From the NCBI GenBank assembly GCA_051294375.1, contig CM119265.1, positions 1,954,267 to 2,018,266 on the forward strand: a stretch of DNA of 64,000 nucleotides, in the 5' to 3' direction. Within the stretch, counting starts at the first letter, position 1. Every line of letters starts with the position of its first letter. A model generated the notes under the pieces. It had not been told where the DNA came from and made no database searches. It saw nothing but the letters and a program-made list of their open reading frames with translations. This DNA is from Paraspadella gotoi. Its lineage: Eukaryota > Chaetognatha. This document shows, in pieces, positions 44,400 to 55,388 of this stretch. The position numbers and the translations under genes are program-made.

Positions 44400-44860
44400 T
44401 CTACCAATTTGTACGAGGATGCCGTCAAATTCGTCTCCGTCAAGAGAGGACCATCTTCGCCCTGGCATGAGGTGACGGACGATTCCTCTGGTGTGTCGAC
44501 AAGCACCTGGGACGCCGGAATTTTGACTCCGCGGCGTTGATCGCTGGAGATAGCGTCCGCCGTGAACGATCCAATCGAGGGACGAGATGATGCCGCTCTC
44601 CCTAGTTGACGCTCGACATTATCCTCAGTTGACGGGAAGGTGACGACGCCGTTCCCGTCGATAGGTGAGTCACATTGGTCCCGCGACTCACCCTTTTTGG
44701 AGGTCGATGATTGGTTGGCGCTTTTGGAGGAACGTTCTTGCCTTGAAGGTTCTTCTTCTTTTGGAATTGTCCTTTGAAGGGTTTCTTGGCTGGTTTCTTC
44801 TCCGGGTGCAACTTCCAGCACTCAGCCTAGACGTGACCCATTTTGTCACAACCCCAAGTC
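44400..44860 (-). pseudogene. Gag C-terminal/zinc-knuckle remnant
   Basis: CDKMGHV, stop, AECWKLHPEKKPAKKPF on the minus strand (about 44795-44850) is a CCHC knuckle with a stop codon inside and its first Cys lost. It is followed by a Lys/Pro/Ser-rich linker leading to the protease. Confidence 0.6.
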
Positions 44861-45072
44861 GTCATTCCGATTGGATGCTGTTCCGCCGGGTCGAGCGGCC
44901 GGCCCGGCCGCCACAGCGGCGACGATCGCTTTGTCGCCCTCCGTGATCCCCAAGGTCTCCATATACCTTGCCATCTCCACTGCCTCGTCGAGTTTTTTGG
45001 GGAATCGGAGCCAGATCAGCCGGCCCAGCTCCCCTTTGAGGTTGTTGGTAAATATCTCAAACGCTTTGTCCT

Positions 45073-45906
45073 CTATCTGCTTGTGTACTCATGACCGTAC
45101 GCCCATACGGTCAGGTTGCGCAGACGTACCGCATAAACCATTAGATCTTCAGCATCAGCCCGGCGGGTGTTCCACAACGCATACCGGCTTGCAGTGTCCT
45201 GCTGCGTCTCCATCACCTGGATCAAGTGATCGCGGAGATCTTCGTAAGTAGACGTTGGTTCTCGGGTGACGAAGTTAACCACCAATGTCGAGGCAGCGCC
45301 CTTCAGAAGGGCCACAAACTTCACTCGCCAGTTCTTCTTGGGGATGTCGCACGCCGTCGCCTCGCCCTCGAAAGCAGCGGAGAACGCCCTGATGGAAGCG
45401 TCCTCTGAAAATTGAGGAAAATCTGCCCGTGTCGGCACAGAGAAATGCACGGTGGTGCCTCCAGCAGCGGCACCAACGGCAGGGACGGAAACCGCTGGAT
45501 CTGCGGCAGCAGCGCCGCCTGTATCCTCCTCCTCCTCCGGTGGTTTTGGCGCCGGACCGGGCATGTTCGGCTCATCTCGCCCCTCCTCGTTCACCATTGA
45601 AAGTTCAGACGTAGCCCGTCTGGGTCTGGTCCGCTCGGGCATTATACGACTCACAACGGCGTCCAGATGCTGACAGAAATCGTTCTGCCTCTCCACCTCT
45701 TCTTCAAGGGCTAATGAGAGACGGTTGATGCCTTGTAGCAGATCGTCGCCCCCCAACCCCGGAGGTAGACGTACTGGTGGTAGCGCAGGTGGGGCGAACA
45801 CTCCCTGCGTCTCTGGTGATGGAGGTGGCGGCGGAAGAGGAGAAAGTGGTGGAGGGAGTGGGATCCGCCCGACGTCCTCCTCCAGCCGGAACAAAGGACG
45901 TGGCAA
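45073..45906 (-). CDS. Retrotransposon gag polyprotein (N-terminal part)
   Basis: 277 codons. A Pro-rich N terminus (IPLPPPLSPLPPPPPSPE) and an acidic Ala-rich linker precede a capsid-like helical domain with NWRVKFVALLKGAASTLVVN, YEDLRDHLIQVMETQQDTAS, RYALWNTRRADAEDLMVYAV and RLRNLTVWAYGHEY, the pattern of the Ty3/gypsy gag domain (pfam Retrotrans_gag). Its position just after the primer-binding site fits. The frame closes before the zinc knuckle, which lies in another frame. Confidence 0.8.
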   Translation of the reverse strand: MPRPLFRLEEDVGRIPLPPPLSPLPPPPPSPETQGVFAPPALPPVRLPPGLGGDDLLQGINRLSLALEEEVERQNDFCQHLDAVVSRIMPERTRPRRATSELSMVNEEGRDEPNMPGPAPKPPEEEEDTGGAAAADPAVSVPAVGAAAGGTTVHFSVPTRADFPQFSEDASIRAFSAAFEGEATACDIPKKNWRVKFVALLKGAASTLVVNFVTREPTSTYEDLRDHLIQVMETQQDTASRYALWNTRRADAEDLMVYAVRLRNLTVWAYGHEYTSR

Positions 45907-46110
45907 AGCGAGATCTCGGGGCCGCCTCGCCCCCGTCGTAAGGGGTGTGATCCCTGGGATTGGCGTTCGCTCATTGTCGGGTCAGTCGGCCATATTTCAC
46001 GATCAGTCCCACAAAGATTTCAAGTATCATGACGAGAGATTGCAAAGCAGTAGAGACCAGAAAGGTCGGTGACTCCTCCGGAGCAGCGTAGTAAGATGTG
46101 TTCGCCAGAA

Positions 46111-46127
46111 TCCTGGCAAGGTCGCCA
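46111..46127 (-). promoter_or_regulatory. Putative primer-binding site of the LTR element
   Basis: TGGCGACCTTGCCAGGA on the minus strand, 3 nt from the LTR. Confidence 0.65.
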
Positions 46128-46130
46128 ATT

Positions 46131-46494
46131 TGTAGTGTGGTAGGCCTTGGGCTGCTACAATCACCTTACTAGCTGGTGCTAATGGTAGCGATAGAATAAT
46201 TGAAGTGTATATTTATATGAGGATAAATATTACAGTGTTACAGGAATTTTTCATTAAATGCAGAGCAGAGCGCAGCTCTGTCTCCGTGGATTGAAAAGTT
46301 GGGAATGACTCTTTCCTTTCCTTCCTTTCCTTTTATACTTTCCTCCGTTCCTCCCTAATCACGCGACCTCGGTTTCCAGACAGCTGATGCGCCCAACGAC
46401 GCACCTGACGCGCGCCCAACGCTTTCTCCCTAACAGCTGTCTTTGGTTCCATCGTCCAGCGACGCACCCGACGCGTCCCTGGCCTCTCCAGTCA
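46131..46494 (-). repeat. LTR, right copy
   Basis: Partner of 43447-43802; contains an extra GACAGCTGATGCGCCCAACG segment near its right end. Confidence 0.9.
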
Positions 46495-46937
46495 CGTGAT
46501 TTAGTTCTATCGGATTCTTTGCATATTTCCGTCTTTCTTTCTTTTTCTTCATTCTATCTCCGTCGCTCTCTCTCTCTCTGTATCCGTCGTTCTCCCTCTC
46601 TCTCGATATCCATTGCTCTCCCTCTCTCTTGATATCTCCGTTGCTTTCCCTCTCTCTCTTAGACGCTTCAGAGTATACAGTAAAAATAATTGTTAAAAAA
46701 AAGAAGAATGTTAGTTAAAAAAAGTCTAATGTAATCTTTGCACATGATCTACAGCTATTGCTGCTAGAGGTGCTGCGGTCACTCCGGCTTTCGAGTATTT
46801 TTCTTTATTTTCGTGTCTTCCAAGATCTCGCTGTCTTCCACAAGCCACTTTTTATTTTTTTTCTTTCCAGGCGGTGGGCCCGATGGTGATTTTGGAGGCG
46901 GCGTTTTGTGGGCGCGAATCGTACTATGGGTCGATGA
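46495..46937. other. Pyrimidine-rich intergenic DNA
   Basis: TCTCTCT-rich tracts at about 46567-46660 with the repeated phrase CCGTCG/CCATTG-CTCTCCCTCTCTC. No exon is recognised. Confidence 0.4.
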
Positions 46938-48594
46938 ATCGACGGAGACTATAGCGGCTGTTTTTTAACGATCTTTTTATTAGTGTCGGTTGATAGTTTA
47001 AGAATCTTTTGGTCTGATCAGCTCGGGATTTCTTTTCAGTCTCGTAGCAGCGCGGCTTTCGAGAATTAAAGTCGTTGAACGGTTATAAGCGCCGTTGGCT
47101 GGCTGCTGTCGAAGTCTTAAAAAGCGGACGATGAGCGTGATGTCGTTGCCGCTTTTTTCCTACTGGCGGGAGAAAATTCGGGACGCTGCAGCTTTCCATC
47201 TCCATCCCCTCCTTCCTCCCTAACATCCATCACCTCTTCTTCCTCCTCCTCTTCCTCTCCAGAGGATTTCGCGTAAGGGATCATGCTGTTGTCGTCATCG
47301 TGTCATGACCTCCTTAGTCACCTAATTCGTATCGCACGAAGCCCGCTCCGCGGCGCGGCATTGGCCGGCAGTAGTTGTCGTTTTTTTACCGGCGATTGCC
47401 GGCTGAAGCGCGTGAGACGACGCCGCCGCCCTTGCTTTGACGATCGAAGCTTCGACGGCCAAAAGTTTGTACATCGCTGCTCGTCAAGACGCGCCATTTC
47501 ATCTCGCTCTTCTTGCTTTCGGGCAGCACTTGGAGCCGCCTCGGGATCTAAATCGAGTTTCTATTCAGTTGTTGGGCAAAACCCACCAAACCCGCTCACA
47601 CCTACAACGCGTCGATCGGTAGAAGTTAATGACGGCAAGTTTTTTTGACGTTTACCCAAGCCTGCGAGAGGCGTGAGTGAGAAGGACGTCACGTTTCTTG
47701 TAGATGAGTTCAGCCGGAGCAGAGGTTGTAAGTACAAACAGCACTAGCGGCGGTGACGGCAGCGTTGACGGCTTTTCGAGTCGCTGATGTCATCTTTCCC
47801 TCCGCTGCCTTTAAAGCCATCATTTTGACTCGAGGCCAATGAGATCGTTGAGAAGGAGTGTCGTCGCCGCCGTTGTCATAATCGGCGGCGGCGATTCCTT
47901 AGTGTGGAGAGTTGGTTTAGGAGAAAGTAGAGTCGAGGCAGTTTGTTTTTTGGAGACAGGATGCGGTTTAAGAGATTGGGATAGAGAGCAAAGGAGGAAT
48001 AGGTGGGCGGAAGATTGTGAGGGCTTGTTGTTACGGGCCGTTGTGGTGGTGGCCCGGAACGATCAAACTTTTTGCCCGATGTATGCTGCAGATTCAGGTA
48101 TCGCCTAAAAAGTCCCTGCTGCTGGCGGTTGGCTATGAGGGTCATGAGGTCGACGCGGCATGGAGAAAGATCCCTCTTTCATTATGGTCTATGACCCGTC
48201 TAATACAGACGGGTCCTCCGACACGGCGCCGCTGTCATACTGGCGTACAGAGTGTTGCGACAACAAACTTTGTCTGCCGGTCTCCATGACGGTGGAGGCT
48301 GGCCTCATATTGCATCAGCTGGTCGATCTTGTCCAAGCCGGACGGTGCCTCCTCGAAGTGCTTTAAACTCGAAACCTTTGATGATAAAGGAGATTTTGGT
48401 TTCACATAAAAATCATTGCTGTTTCCGAATTCATCCTCGTTCAAATCGTTTAATTCCGAAGCTTGTTTGGTTGTTCATCGGCAAGCCTGCCCAATAAGCC
48501 CAAAATTGACTAACGAGAATGACCGAATTGAGGAATAAAGTTTTCCTTTTTGCTTTTATTTATTTTTTCTTTATTCATTTATTTATTCATGTAA
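46938..48594. repeat. Tandem duplication, copy 1 (1.66 kb)
   Basis: Begins ATCGACGGAGACTATAGCGG and abuts copy 2 exactly. Against copy 2 it has many one- to few-base indels and lacks about 60 nt (the part matching about 49017-49080). The minus-strand coding frame present in copy 2 is broken here, but another part of it is open at 48235-48444 (KSPLSSKVSSLKHFEEAPSG). Confidence 0.9.
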
Positions 48595-50265
48595 ATCGAC
48601 GGAGACAATAGCGGCTGTTTTTTTAACGATCTCTTTATTAGTGTCGGTCAATAGTTAAGAATCTTTTGTCTAGACAGCTCGGGATTTCTTTCTCATCTCG
48701 AGCACCGCTTCGAGATTAAAGTCGTCGTTGACGGTATAAGCCGCTGGCGGTGCTGTCGAAGTCTTAAAAGCGGAATGAGCGTGATGTCGTTGCCCGCTTT
48801 TTCCTACTGGCGAGAGAAATTCGGGACGCTGCAGCTTTCCATCTCCATCCCCTCCTTCCTCCCTAACATCCATCACCTCTTCTTCCTCCTCCTCTTCCTC
48901 TCCAGAGGATTTCGCGTAAGGGATCATGCTGTTGTCGTCATCGTCGATGACCTCCTTAGTCACTAATTCGTATCGACGAAGCCCGCTACCGGCGCCGGCA
49001 TTGGCGGCAGTAGATTTTGTCAACGGCTGCCAACGATATTGTTTACGAGGAGTCGCCTCGTCGAGGGACAAGTTATCCGGTCGTTTTTTACCAGCGATTG
49101 CCGGCTGAAGCGCTGACGACGCCGCCGCCCTTGCTTTGACGATCGAAGCTTCGACGGCCAAAGTTTGTACATCGCTGCTCGTCAAAGACGCGCCATTTCA
49201 TCTCGCTCTTCTTGCTTTCGCAGCACTTGGAGCGCCTCGGGATCTAAATCGAGTTTCTATTCAGTTGTTGGGCAAAACCCACCACACGCGTCGATGGTAG
49301 AAGTTAATGACGGCAAGTTTTTTTGACGTTTACCCAAGCCTGCGAGAGGCGTGAGATGAGAAGGACGTCACGTTTCTGTAGATGAGTCAGCCGGAGCAGA
49401 GGTTGAAGTAACAACAGCACTAGCGGCGGTGACGGCAGCGTTGACGGCTTTTCGAGTTGCAATGTTGTCATCTTTCCCACCGTGCTTAAAGCCATCATTT
49501 TGACTCGAGCGCCAATGAGACGGTTGAGAAGAGATCGTCGTCGCCGCCGTTGTCGTAATCGCGGGGCGGAATTCCTTAGTGTGCGAGAGGTAGGAGAAAG
49601 TAGAAGTCGAGGCAGTTTGTTTTTTGGAGACAGGATGCGGTTTAAGAGATTGGGGATAGAGAGCAAAGGAGGAATAGGTGGGGGAAGATTGTGAGGGGCT
49701 TTGTAGTTACGGCCTTTGGTGGTGGTGGCGGAACGATCAAAACATCTTTTGCCCGATGATCTGCAGATTCATATCGCCTAAAAAGTCCCTCCTGGCATAG
49801 GCAAGCATCTGCTGGTGGATGAGGGTCATGAGGGCGCGCATGGAGAAAGATCCCTCTTTCATTAAGGTCTATGACCCGTCTAATACAGACGGGTCCTCCG
49901 GCACCGCTGTCATACTGCGTACAGATGTTGCACAACAACTTTGTCTGCCGGTCTCACATGACAGTGGAGGCTGGCCTCATATGCATCAGCTGGTCGATTT
50001 CCAGGCCACGTCCTCCTGAAGATGCTTTAACTCGAAACCTTTGATGATAAAAGGAGATTTTGGTTTCACAATAAAAATCATTGCCGTTTCCGAGATTCAT
50101 CCTCGTTCAATCGTTTAATTCCGAAGCTCGTTTGGTTTCATCGGCGAAGCCTGCCCCAATAAGCCAAAATTACTAACGTAGAAATAGCAACCGAAAATCT
50201 GAAGGAATAGATAAAGTCTTCCTTTTTGCTTTTATTTATTTTTTTCTTTTATTCATTTATTTATT
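48595..50265. repeat. Tandem duplication, copy 2 (1.67 kb)
   Basis: Begins ATCGACGGAGACAATAGCGG and ends in TTTATTTATT-rich DNA, like copy 1. It carries the longer minus-strand frame at 48670-49185. Confidence 0.9.
48670..49185 (-). CDS. Unrecognised C-terminal coding segment inside the tandem duplication
   Basis: 171 codons ending in KKSRAV. It has a helical start (SDVQTLAVEASIVKARAAAS), a basic Pro/Asp patch (KKRPDNLSLDEATPRKQYRW), an acidic run ([14 protein letters not shown]) and a C-terminal NDDFNLEAVLEMRKK. This looks like the disordered tail of a nuclear protein, but I do not recognise the family. Upstream parts of the same protein seem to lie to the right (up to about 50160) in shifted frames, so the locus is either decayed or contains sequencing indels. 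Confidence 0.45.
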   Translation of the reverse strand: MTSSDVQTLAVEASIVKARAAASSALQPAIAGKKRPDNLSLDEATPRKQYRWQPLTKSTAANAGAGSGLRRYELVTKEVIDDDDNSMIPYAKSSGEEEEEEEEVMDVREEGGDGDGKLQRPEFLSPVGKSGQRHHAHSAFKTSTAPPAAYTVNDDFNLEAVLEMRKKSRAV

Positions 50266-50428
50266 TCATTTTATTCATTTTTTACTCATCTCTTCAACTC
50301 TTTAATTTATTCATTTGAATCATTTTATTCATTCATATTTTTATTGATCAATTGAATTTGCAAGGCCCCCCTCGATAACCCTCGCCCCGTCCCCCACGCC
50401 CTCCCTGAGAGAACCCATCAATCAGCTC

Positions 50429-51160
50429 ATGGTCCCAAGGCTACCAATGATTACCTCCCCGCCCCCTAGAAGCCTGATCCGCCCACCCCTGGCCCCACCT
50501 ACTACCCCGCTCCTCTCCCCTTTCACGCCCCTCCGTCGCCTCAAGCAAGTGCCGACACACCGGGTTGCTCACATCTCCGGCGATGCGGCACGGAGTGGAA
50601 TAGAGGCCGCAGGTGCATGGGTGCCACGCGGCGACAGCAGCGGCGGCGTGCGTGGAACTGGACATATCGGAAGAAGGCCCCTGATTGGCATCGGTGCCAT
50701 CGTGCCTCCTTTTCATCCCTGCGCCCATGGAACGGCGGAGCTGTACGCCGCAGGTGACACCGCGCGTTCCTTGGCTAGAGACGCTGCACGATTCGCGACG
50801 GGTGACGCGCGACCAGTTGCGGGCGGCGCCGCGTGTTCGGCGGCGGATGACGCCGCGATTTCTGCAAAGAATGACGCCATGGGAGCGGCTGCGGCCGCGG
50901 AATCGTCTAGCGCCGCAGAGATGTCGTCGGCGCCACTGACATCCTCGGCACCACTAGACTCCGCCCTTTCAGAACCCTCTTGTTCATCTTGGGCGGGAGT
51001 CTCGTCGAGACTTTATGGTTTCAGGTCGATGACCTCTGGTTCTAAATCTATGACTTAGATCTCGGCGGCCGGCGGAGAGACGTTCTCTCGCACCACTGGC
51101 GGCGAGATGTTCTCTCGCACCACCGGTGGCAGACCAGGATAGACTTGAACCCTACGAAAG
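50429..51160 (-). other. Unresolved coding-like region, possibly the C terminus of a minus-strand gene
   Basis: GC-rich with open frames on both strands. On the minus strand, after a plausible acceptor near 51155, it reads VQVYPGLPPVVRENISPPVV with the PPVVREN motif repeated, then a stop. Beyond that lie Ser/Ala/Asp-rich frames (SGAEDVSGADDISAALDDSA). The plus-strand frame 50429-51058 is Ala/Ser-rich and may only be antisense. I cannot choose between them. Confidence 0.3.
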
Positions 51161-51259
51161 TTAAAAGTAAACAAAGAATTACAAATAAATACTAATGAAC
51201 ACGCAAAATACTGAGAGCTATAATTATTGAAACGAGAGTTATCAGAATAGTACTAAAGA

Positions 51260-51541
51260 AAAAAGAAACAAGCAGACGGAAAAAAAACTGAAAGGATAAA
51301 AAGGAAAATGAAGAGAGTGGGAGCGACGCCATCGGCGGCGGCGATTGACCCGTCCATGGGGTAGTAGCCATAGAATACGCGGTTGACCGTCGGGCCGTCG
51401 GCGACGGTCTCCGCCACGATTGGCACGCACTGACCATTGACCGCCGTGACGACGGTCTCTCCGGGCGCCACGATTCGAAAAGTGGAGGTGGCCCAGCAGC
51501 GATGAGTCGTCGGCTGTAGCATCATTGCAGCACTGGGACAA
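51260..51541 (-). CDS. Hypothetical exon, minus strand
   Basis: An open stretch reads ATSTFRIVAPGETVVTAVNG, QCVPIVAETVADGPTVNRVF and YGYYPMDGSIAAADG before low-complexity Phe/Leu sequence that looks intronic. It may be an exon upstream of the PPVVREN segment. No family is recognised. Confidence 0.35.
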
Positions 51542-51785
51542 CTGTTGCCTAAAGTTGCTTTAATGGGTTCTTTGACTTGATGCTGACTCCACTAGCTCAA
51601 TCTACAAAATCTCAACTCAGCTTCTTTCTTCACTTCAGAGAATTTAGTTTCTCTTTATTCACAGATTTTCAGAAGAAATTACAAAAGTTTTGGTTCACAA
51701 AATAGAGACAAATTTTTGAAGCAAAGTGTTTAATAACACTTACAAAATGATAGAGACAAAAAGTAATGGAGATAGAAAATAATTA

Positions 51786-52244
51786 TTAGGAGGTTCTCTC
51801 CGATGCTTCAGAGTTCTTGCTTTTATATCTTTGCTCAAATGTTTGTCTCCACAAGGCGAGAGTTCTTTTGCACATCGCAGTTATTAGCAGTTCGCCGTGC
51901 AGGATCGCGATCTTTCCTGGATCGATGAATGTTATCGCGGCCGGAGAATTGAGCACTTTTTCGGTGGCTAGGCGCGCCTCGGCTGCACGAGAAATACAAA
52001 GTTCATGCCTCATGGCATCAGTGAGGCGGTTGATTCTTGCTTGGTTCCTTGACGCCAGCGCTGGGGCGTTTTTGATGAGGGCGTCGAGCGCGGTGTCATC
52101 TCTCCTTGCATCGGCGACCATCTGGTTAGCTATGAAGAAATGCGGTGATGACGTCGGTCTTGCTTCGACTCCACAGCCTCTCTTGTTGCGGAGGGCCGTT
52201 GAGTCGTACTGCCTTCCCCAAAGACGCTCGGATTCCTTCGGCAC
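51786..52244 (-). CDS. Hypothetical protein, minus strand
   Basis: About 150 codons. From IANQMVADARRDDTALDALI through NQARINRLTDAMRHELCISR and AAITFIDPGKIAILHGELLI to the stop after SKNSEASERTS it has the composition of a helical protein. A further open frame (52130-52351, KSDAKPGAFKSADGIIRSTN) overlaps its N terminus in another frame, so the start and any frameshift are unresolved. It has no known motif, and neighbouring repeats suggest a repeat-borne gene. Confidence 0.4.
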   Translation of the reverse strand: MPKESERLWGRQYDSTALRNKRGCGVEARPTSSPHFFIANQMVADARRDDTALDALIKNAPALASRNQARINRLTDAMRHELCISRAAEARLATEKVLNSPAAITFIDPGKIAILHGELLITAMCKRTLALWRQTFEQRYKSKNSEASERTS

Positions 52245-52565
52245 TGCTTCCCCTCATTGGCGTCGTTTGTCGATCGAATGATTCCATCCGCGCTTTTGAA
52301 GGCGCCCGGTTTTGCGTCGCTCTTCCTCTTCTCTTCCGCGTTACTCTTCACATTCTTTCACTTTTGTTCTTTCCTTTTCTTTCTTTCCCTTTCGACGCAT
52401 CTTTCACCTTTCTCGCTTCTAGGTCGACTTTGGCCTCATCGATCTGTCTCCACTTCCCCCTTCTTCCCCTTTCATCTCCGTCGTTCGCTAGGGTTATTTT
52501 TTTATTTTTTATTTTTTTGCTTAAAGACCCTTGCTAATTTGTTTATCTTTGATATAACAATATAA

Positions 52566-53589
52566 AAAAAATTGGTATTGGTATCAATAACGTGAAGGCA
52601 AATGTGGTCAAATGTATTAAAGTATTTATTTACAATAACTAGAGAAAGCAAGAGTGAGACACGAACGTTAGAACGGTAAGAAACAGAATGAATATGTACA
52701 GATAAGATTTCACATCTTCTCTCCCAAACGCAAAGTCATGTTCCTTCTCATTGGCTCTCCCAACTCTCCCTTCAGTCTTATTCGTTGGGTGAGCCCATGG
52801 ACCATCTCTCGATCTCCTGCCGCTCTCCTGCTGCTCGTCCAGTCGCCTTCGCTCCCCGGCATTGCAGGCCCCGTGGATCGCGGATCGCTTCAGCCTTCTC
52901 GTTGATGATACAAAGAAAGTGAAGATGAAGGGAATAAGAAAAGTGAATACAAATAAGAGAGATGAACAAAGCGAACAAAAGTAAATAAAGGGTAGGCACT
53001 AAATGCTCTCAAAATAGAACAATGTGGATTCGACCAAAAGAATTGCAAAACAATAAGAAAAGCAAACAAATATGGGGAAATGACAAGGTGAGAAGAAAAA
53101 CAAATAGGAATAAATAAAGAAAAGAGGGAAATTTGCCGAGACTTACATGTGAACGAGCGTGTCGACCAGGAGCAGTAAGCCGCCATGGGCGTGACCCCGC
53201 ACAGAGTGCGAGGCCATATAGGCGGAGCCAAGGACGCGCCAAAATCCCCGGCCTCATTGACTCAGGTTTAGTCAGACTCCCACGACCTTAGAGAGTTTAT
53301 ATATTAAATTTATTCATCTATTCTTTTTTATTTATTTATCAGTTCATTTAGGTATTTCATTTGTTAATTTAATTTGTTCATTTATTTATTCGAGGGGGCA
53401 ATAGTGTTTTGGTGGATGCTTGCAATATCTTGGATGGAAAGATGAATTGTCGATTTTTTTGGTATCTCAAGATTGAACATCGAAGTATATTTAGTTTGTG
53501 ATAAAGTTGTTGCAGACGTGGACCCTGGGAGGGTTGCTGAATTCCCATGAAGACGGTCTCCTATTTCCTGCCTCCAGACAACTTTTCTT
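52566..53589. other. Intergenic, no gene supported
   Basis: AT-rich DNA. A GC-richer patch at about 53140-53260 has a short minus-strand frame (LALCAGSRPWRLTAPGRHAR) that is too short to support. Confidence 0.35.
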
Positions 53590-54045
53590 TCAAAAAGTTT
53601 TGACCCGATTATGAACACGATCTTCATTTAGCATTTCCTGCAATCCTGGATGCAGAGTCGGTCCATCTTCACGGCGATCGCCACGGGGATCTCCTTGCTG
53701 TTGTCGTTGTTGTTCTTCTCTTCGCTTCTGGGGCCTCTCCCTTCGCTGCCAAATCGGAGCTGGGGTTTCTCCTGTCCCGCTTCCTGTTGGTCCATCCATC
53801 CGTTTTTCCTTTTTTGCGGGCGTCGTCTCGTCGGGCTCTCTGTCCAGGATCTTGGTCTCGTCTCTCTTGGGGAGAGCTGTGGCGTTTTCTGATACATTCG
53901 TCGTTCCCTCTCGGACTCCCTCCATTCTATTCGTCGGCGAACATCGTTGTTTTGGAGGATTGTGTGCCTCGGCACTTTATCGTCACCTCTATGGCGTCTA
54001 AGTCTTCACGTCTTGGCCGTCTTCCACTATCTTCTCCGGGCATAC
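53590..54045 (-). mobile_element. Truncated second copy of the compact LTR element's ORF region
   Basis: 53640-54045 aligns by eye with 37345-37800 on the same strand. On the minus strand the protein begins with ENATALPKRDETKILDREPD and continues through RMDGPTGSGTGETPAPIWQR and EEQQRQQQGDPRGDRREDGP, with a deletion of KGELT relative to the first copy. LTRs are not seen here. Confidence 0.8.
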
Positions 54046-54242
54046 GTGTTGGACATAAACTCTCGTCGTGGTCCGAGTTAGAAAAAGTGCGCTATTTTAC
54101 GGCGCTTTCTCATGTCCCTCTAAAGAGTATTGGCGCCAAAGAAATTAATTTTCTCAAATTTTGTGTCGAACAGCGCATCTTCCATTATTCTCCAGTCATC
54201 ACTCGCCGAGTATGGCATGACTTCACCAATATATTCACAAAA

Positions 54243-54792
54243 TTAAGCAAAAACTCTGTATTCACGTTTCAAAGTAAACGGATCAAAGAGTTCTTCGATT
54301 GTCAACTTCACTAGTCTCCTTACCATGTTCTCGACGCCGCGGACACATGCGTATCTCGCGGCCTTGTTCCGACGGTCGATTTGTTGGCGGAATTCGTTAC
54401 CAAGGGAAAATTCTGCCATCGTGCCCTCCACTTCAGCGGGGAAGTCGTTCCTTCGCTGCAAGCGCTTCGAGCGATATTTGTATCGCTTATGCAGGAATTC
54501 TGCGACCGGTGTTTTTGATTCGTTCCACGCTATTGAAAGAAAAAGAAGACGCGAAGACTCTCTTGAAAGGTCCCCAATTCTAAAACGACACTGAGTCGTC
54601 GCCGCCATCCTCGTAATTAATCTCACCGTCTCCTTCGATGTCGCTCCAAGTATCTGCATCATTATTGGCTTTGCCTTGGTTCTCTTCAGCCGACGCAAGC
54701 GGCAACGCCTCCAGCTCAGGCATCTCGTCATCATCAGAGAGAACATCAGGCGTCGGGGCGTAGATCCCTTCCATGATATCCTGGAATAGCAC
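54243..54792 (-). CDS. Hypothetical minus-strand gene fragment
   Basis: Two overlapping frames. The first (54580-54792) is an acidic N terminus (IMEGIYAPTPDVLSDDDEMP, SDIEGDGEINYEDGGDDSVS) with its own ATG. The second (54243-54746) carries a basic, helical continuation (DLSRESSRLLFLSIAWNESK, HKRYKYRSKRLQRRNDFPAE, LGNEFRQQIDRRNKAARYAC). A frameshift or a short intron near 54600 would join them. An alternative plus-strand frame at 54060-54314 overlaps the end. Function unknown. Confidence 0.35.
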
Positions 54793-54799
54793 GGGCCAT

Positions 54800-55388
54800 T
54801 TTACCTAACAGATTTTACAGAGACAAAATTTCTTAATTAATGAAAATTAAAGTTACATAAAATATTACTGACCAAGGCAACTGCTTTACTTTTTTCCTCA
54901 GCACTTTAGCTCTCCGTTCCAAGAAGCTAAAGTTATCTTCCACTCTCGGTCATCCCCCAGAGAAATAGCCATTATATATTTTAAGTATTCAACTTTAACA
55001 ATAGCGTTTATGATATTATAAAGTTTTTCATTCCACTTTCCTTTTTAGGCGTCTTATAATCGGGCATAGGAATTAATGTTAATACGACTTTATGGCATAA
55101 ATTACTGATTTGGAAGCAACCTCGTCAATTTTTGAAGCGTTACAATATTATCCTGTATTTTTGGTCTCACATTGTTATTTTTTGCATTCAGTCGTTGTAT
55201 TGCAGTTCCTTTTTATTTGTTTTTCTCATTTTATACAGATTTTTCGAACAATTTACCAAAAATTCGTGTTTGGTTTAGGTTCATTTTTAATCTCATGAGA
55301 AGCTAAAATCCTTGCAGTTTCAGGGATTTTTATTAAAAAAAATGTTTAACCTAAGGACACACTATCTGCCTTCTTTTCGCCTGAAACC
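54800..55388. other. Intergenic region before EDEM2
   Basis: AT-rich with no exon. It should contain the EDEM2 promoter; no TATA box is obvious. Confidence 0.45.

Larger units (their letters stand above)
43447..46494 (-). mobile_element. LTR retrotransposon with gag and protease only (Ty3/gypsy-like)
   Basis: Direct repeats 43447-43802 and 46131-46494 (about 360 nt, TG...CA ends) enclose 2.3 kb. On the minus strand TGGCGACCTTGCCAGGA (46111-46127) lies next to the 5' LTR and resembles gypsy-type primer-binding sites. The interior encodes a gag, a damaged zinc knuckle and an aspartic protease. Reverse transcriptase, RNase H and integrase are absent. Left and right LTRs differ by small indels (for example AAACGATAGTCAGGTAGT is present only in the left), so it is not a fresh insertion. 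No clear target duplication was found. Confidence 0.85.
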
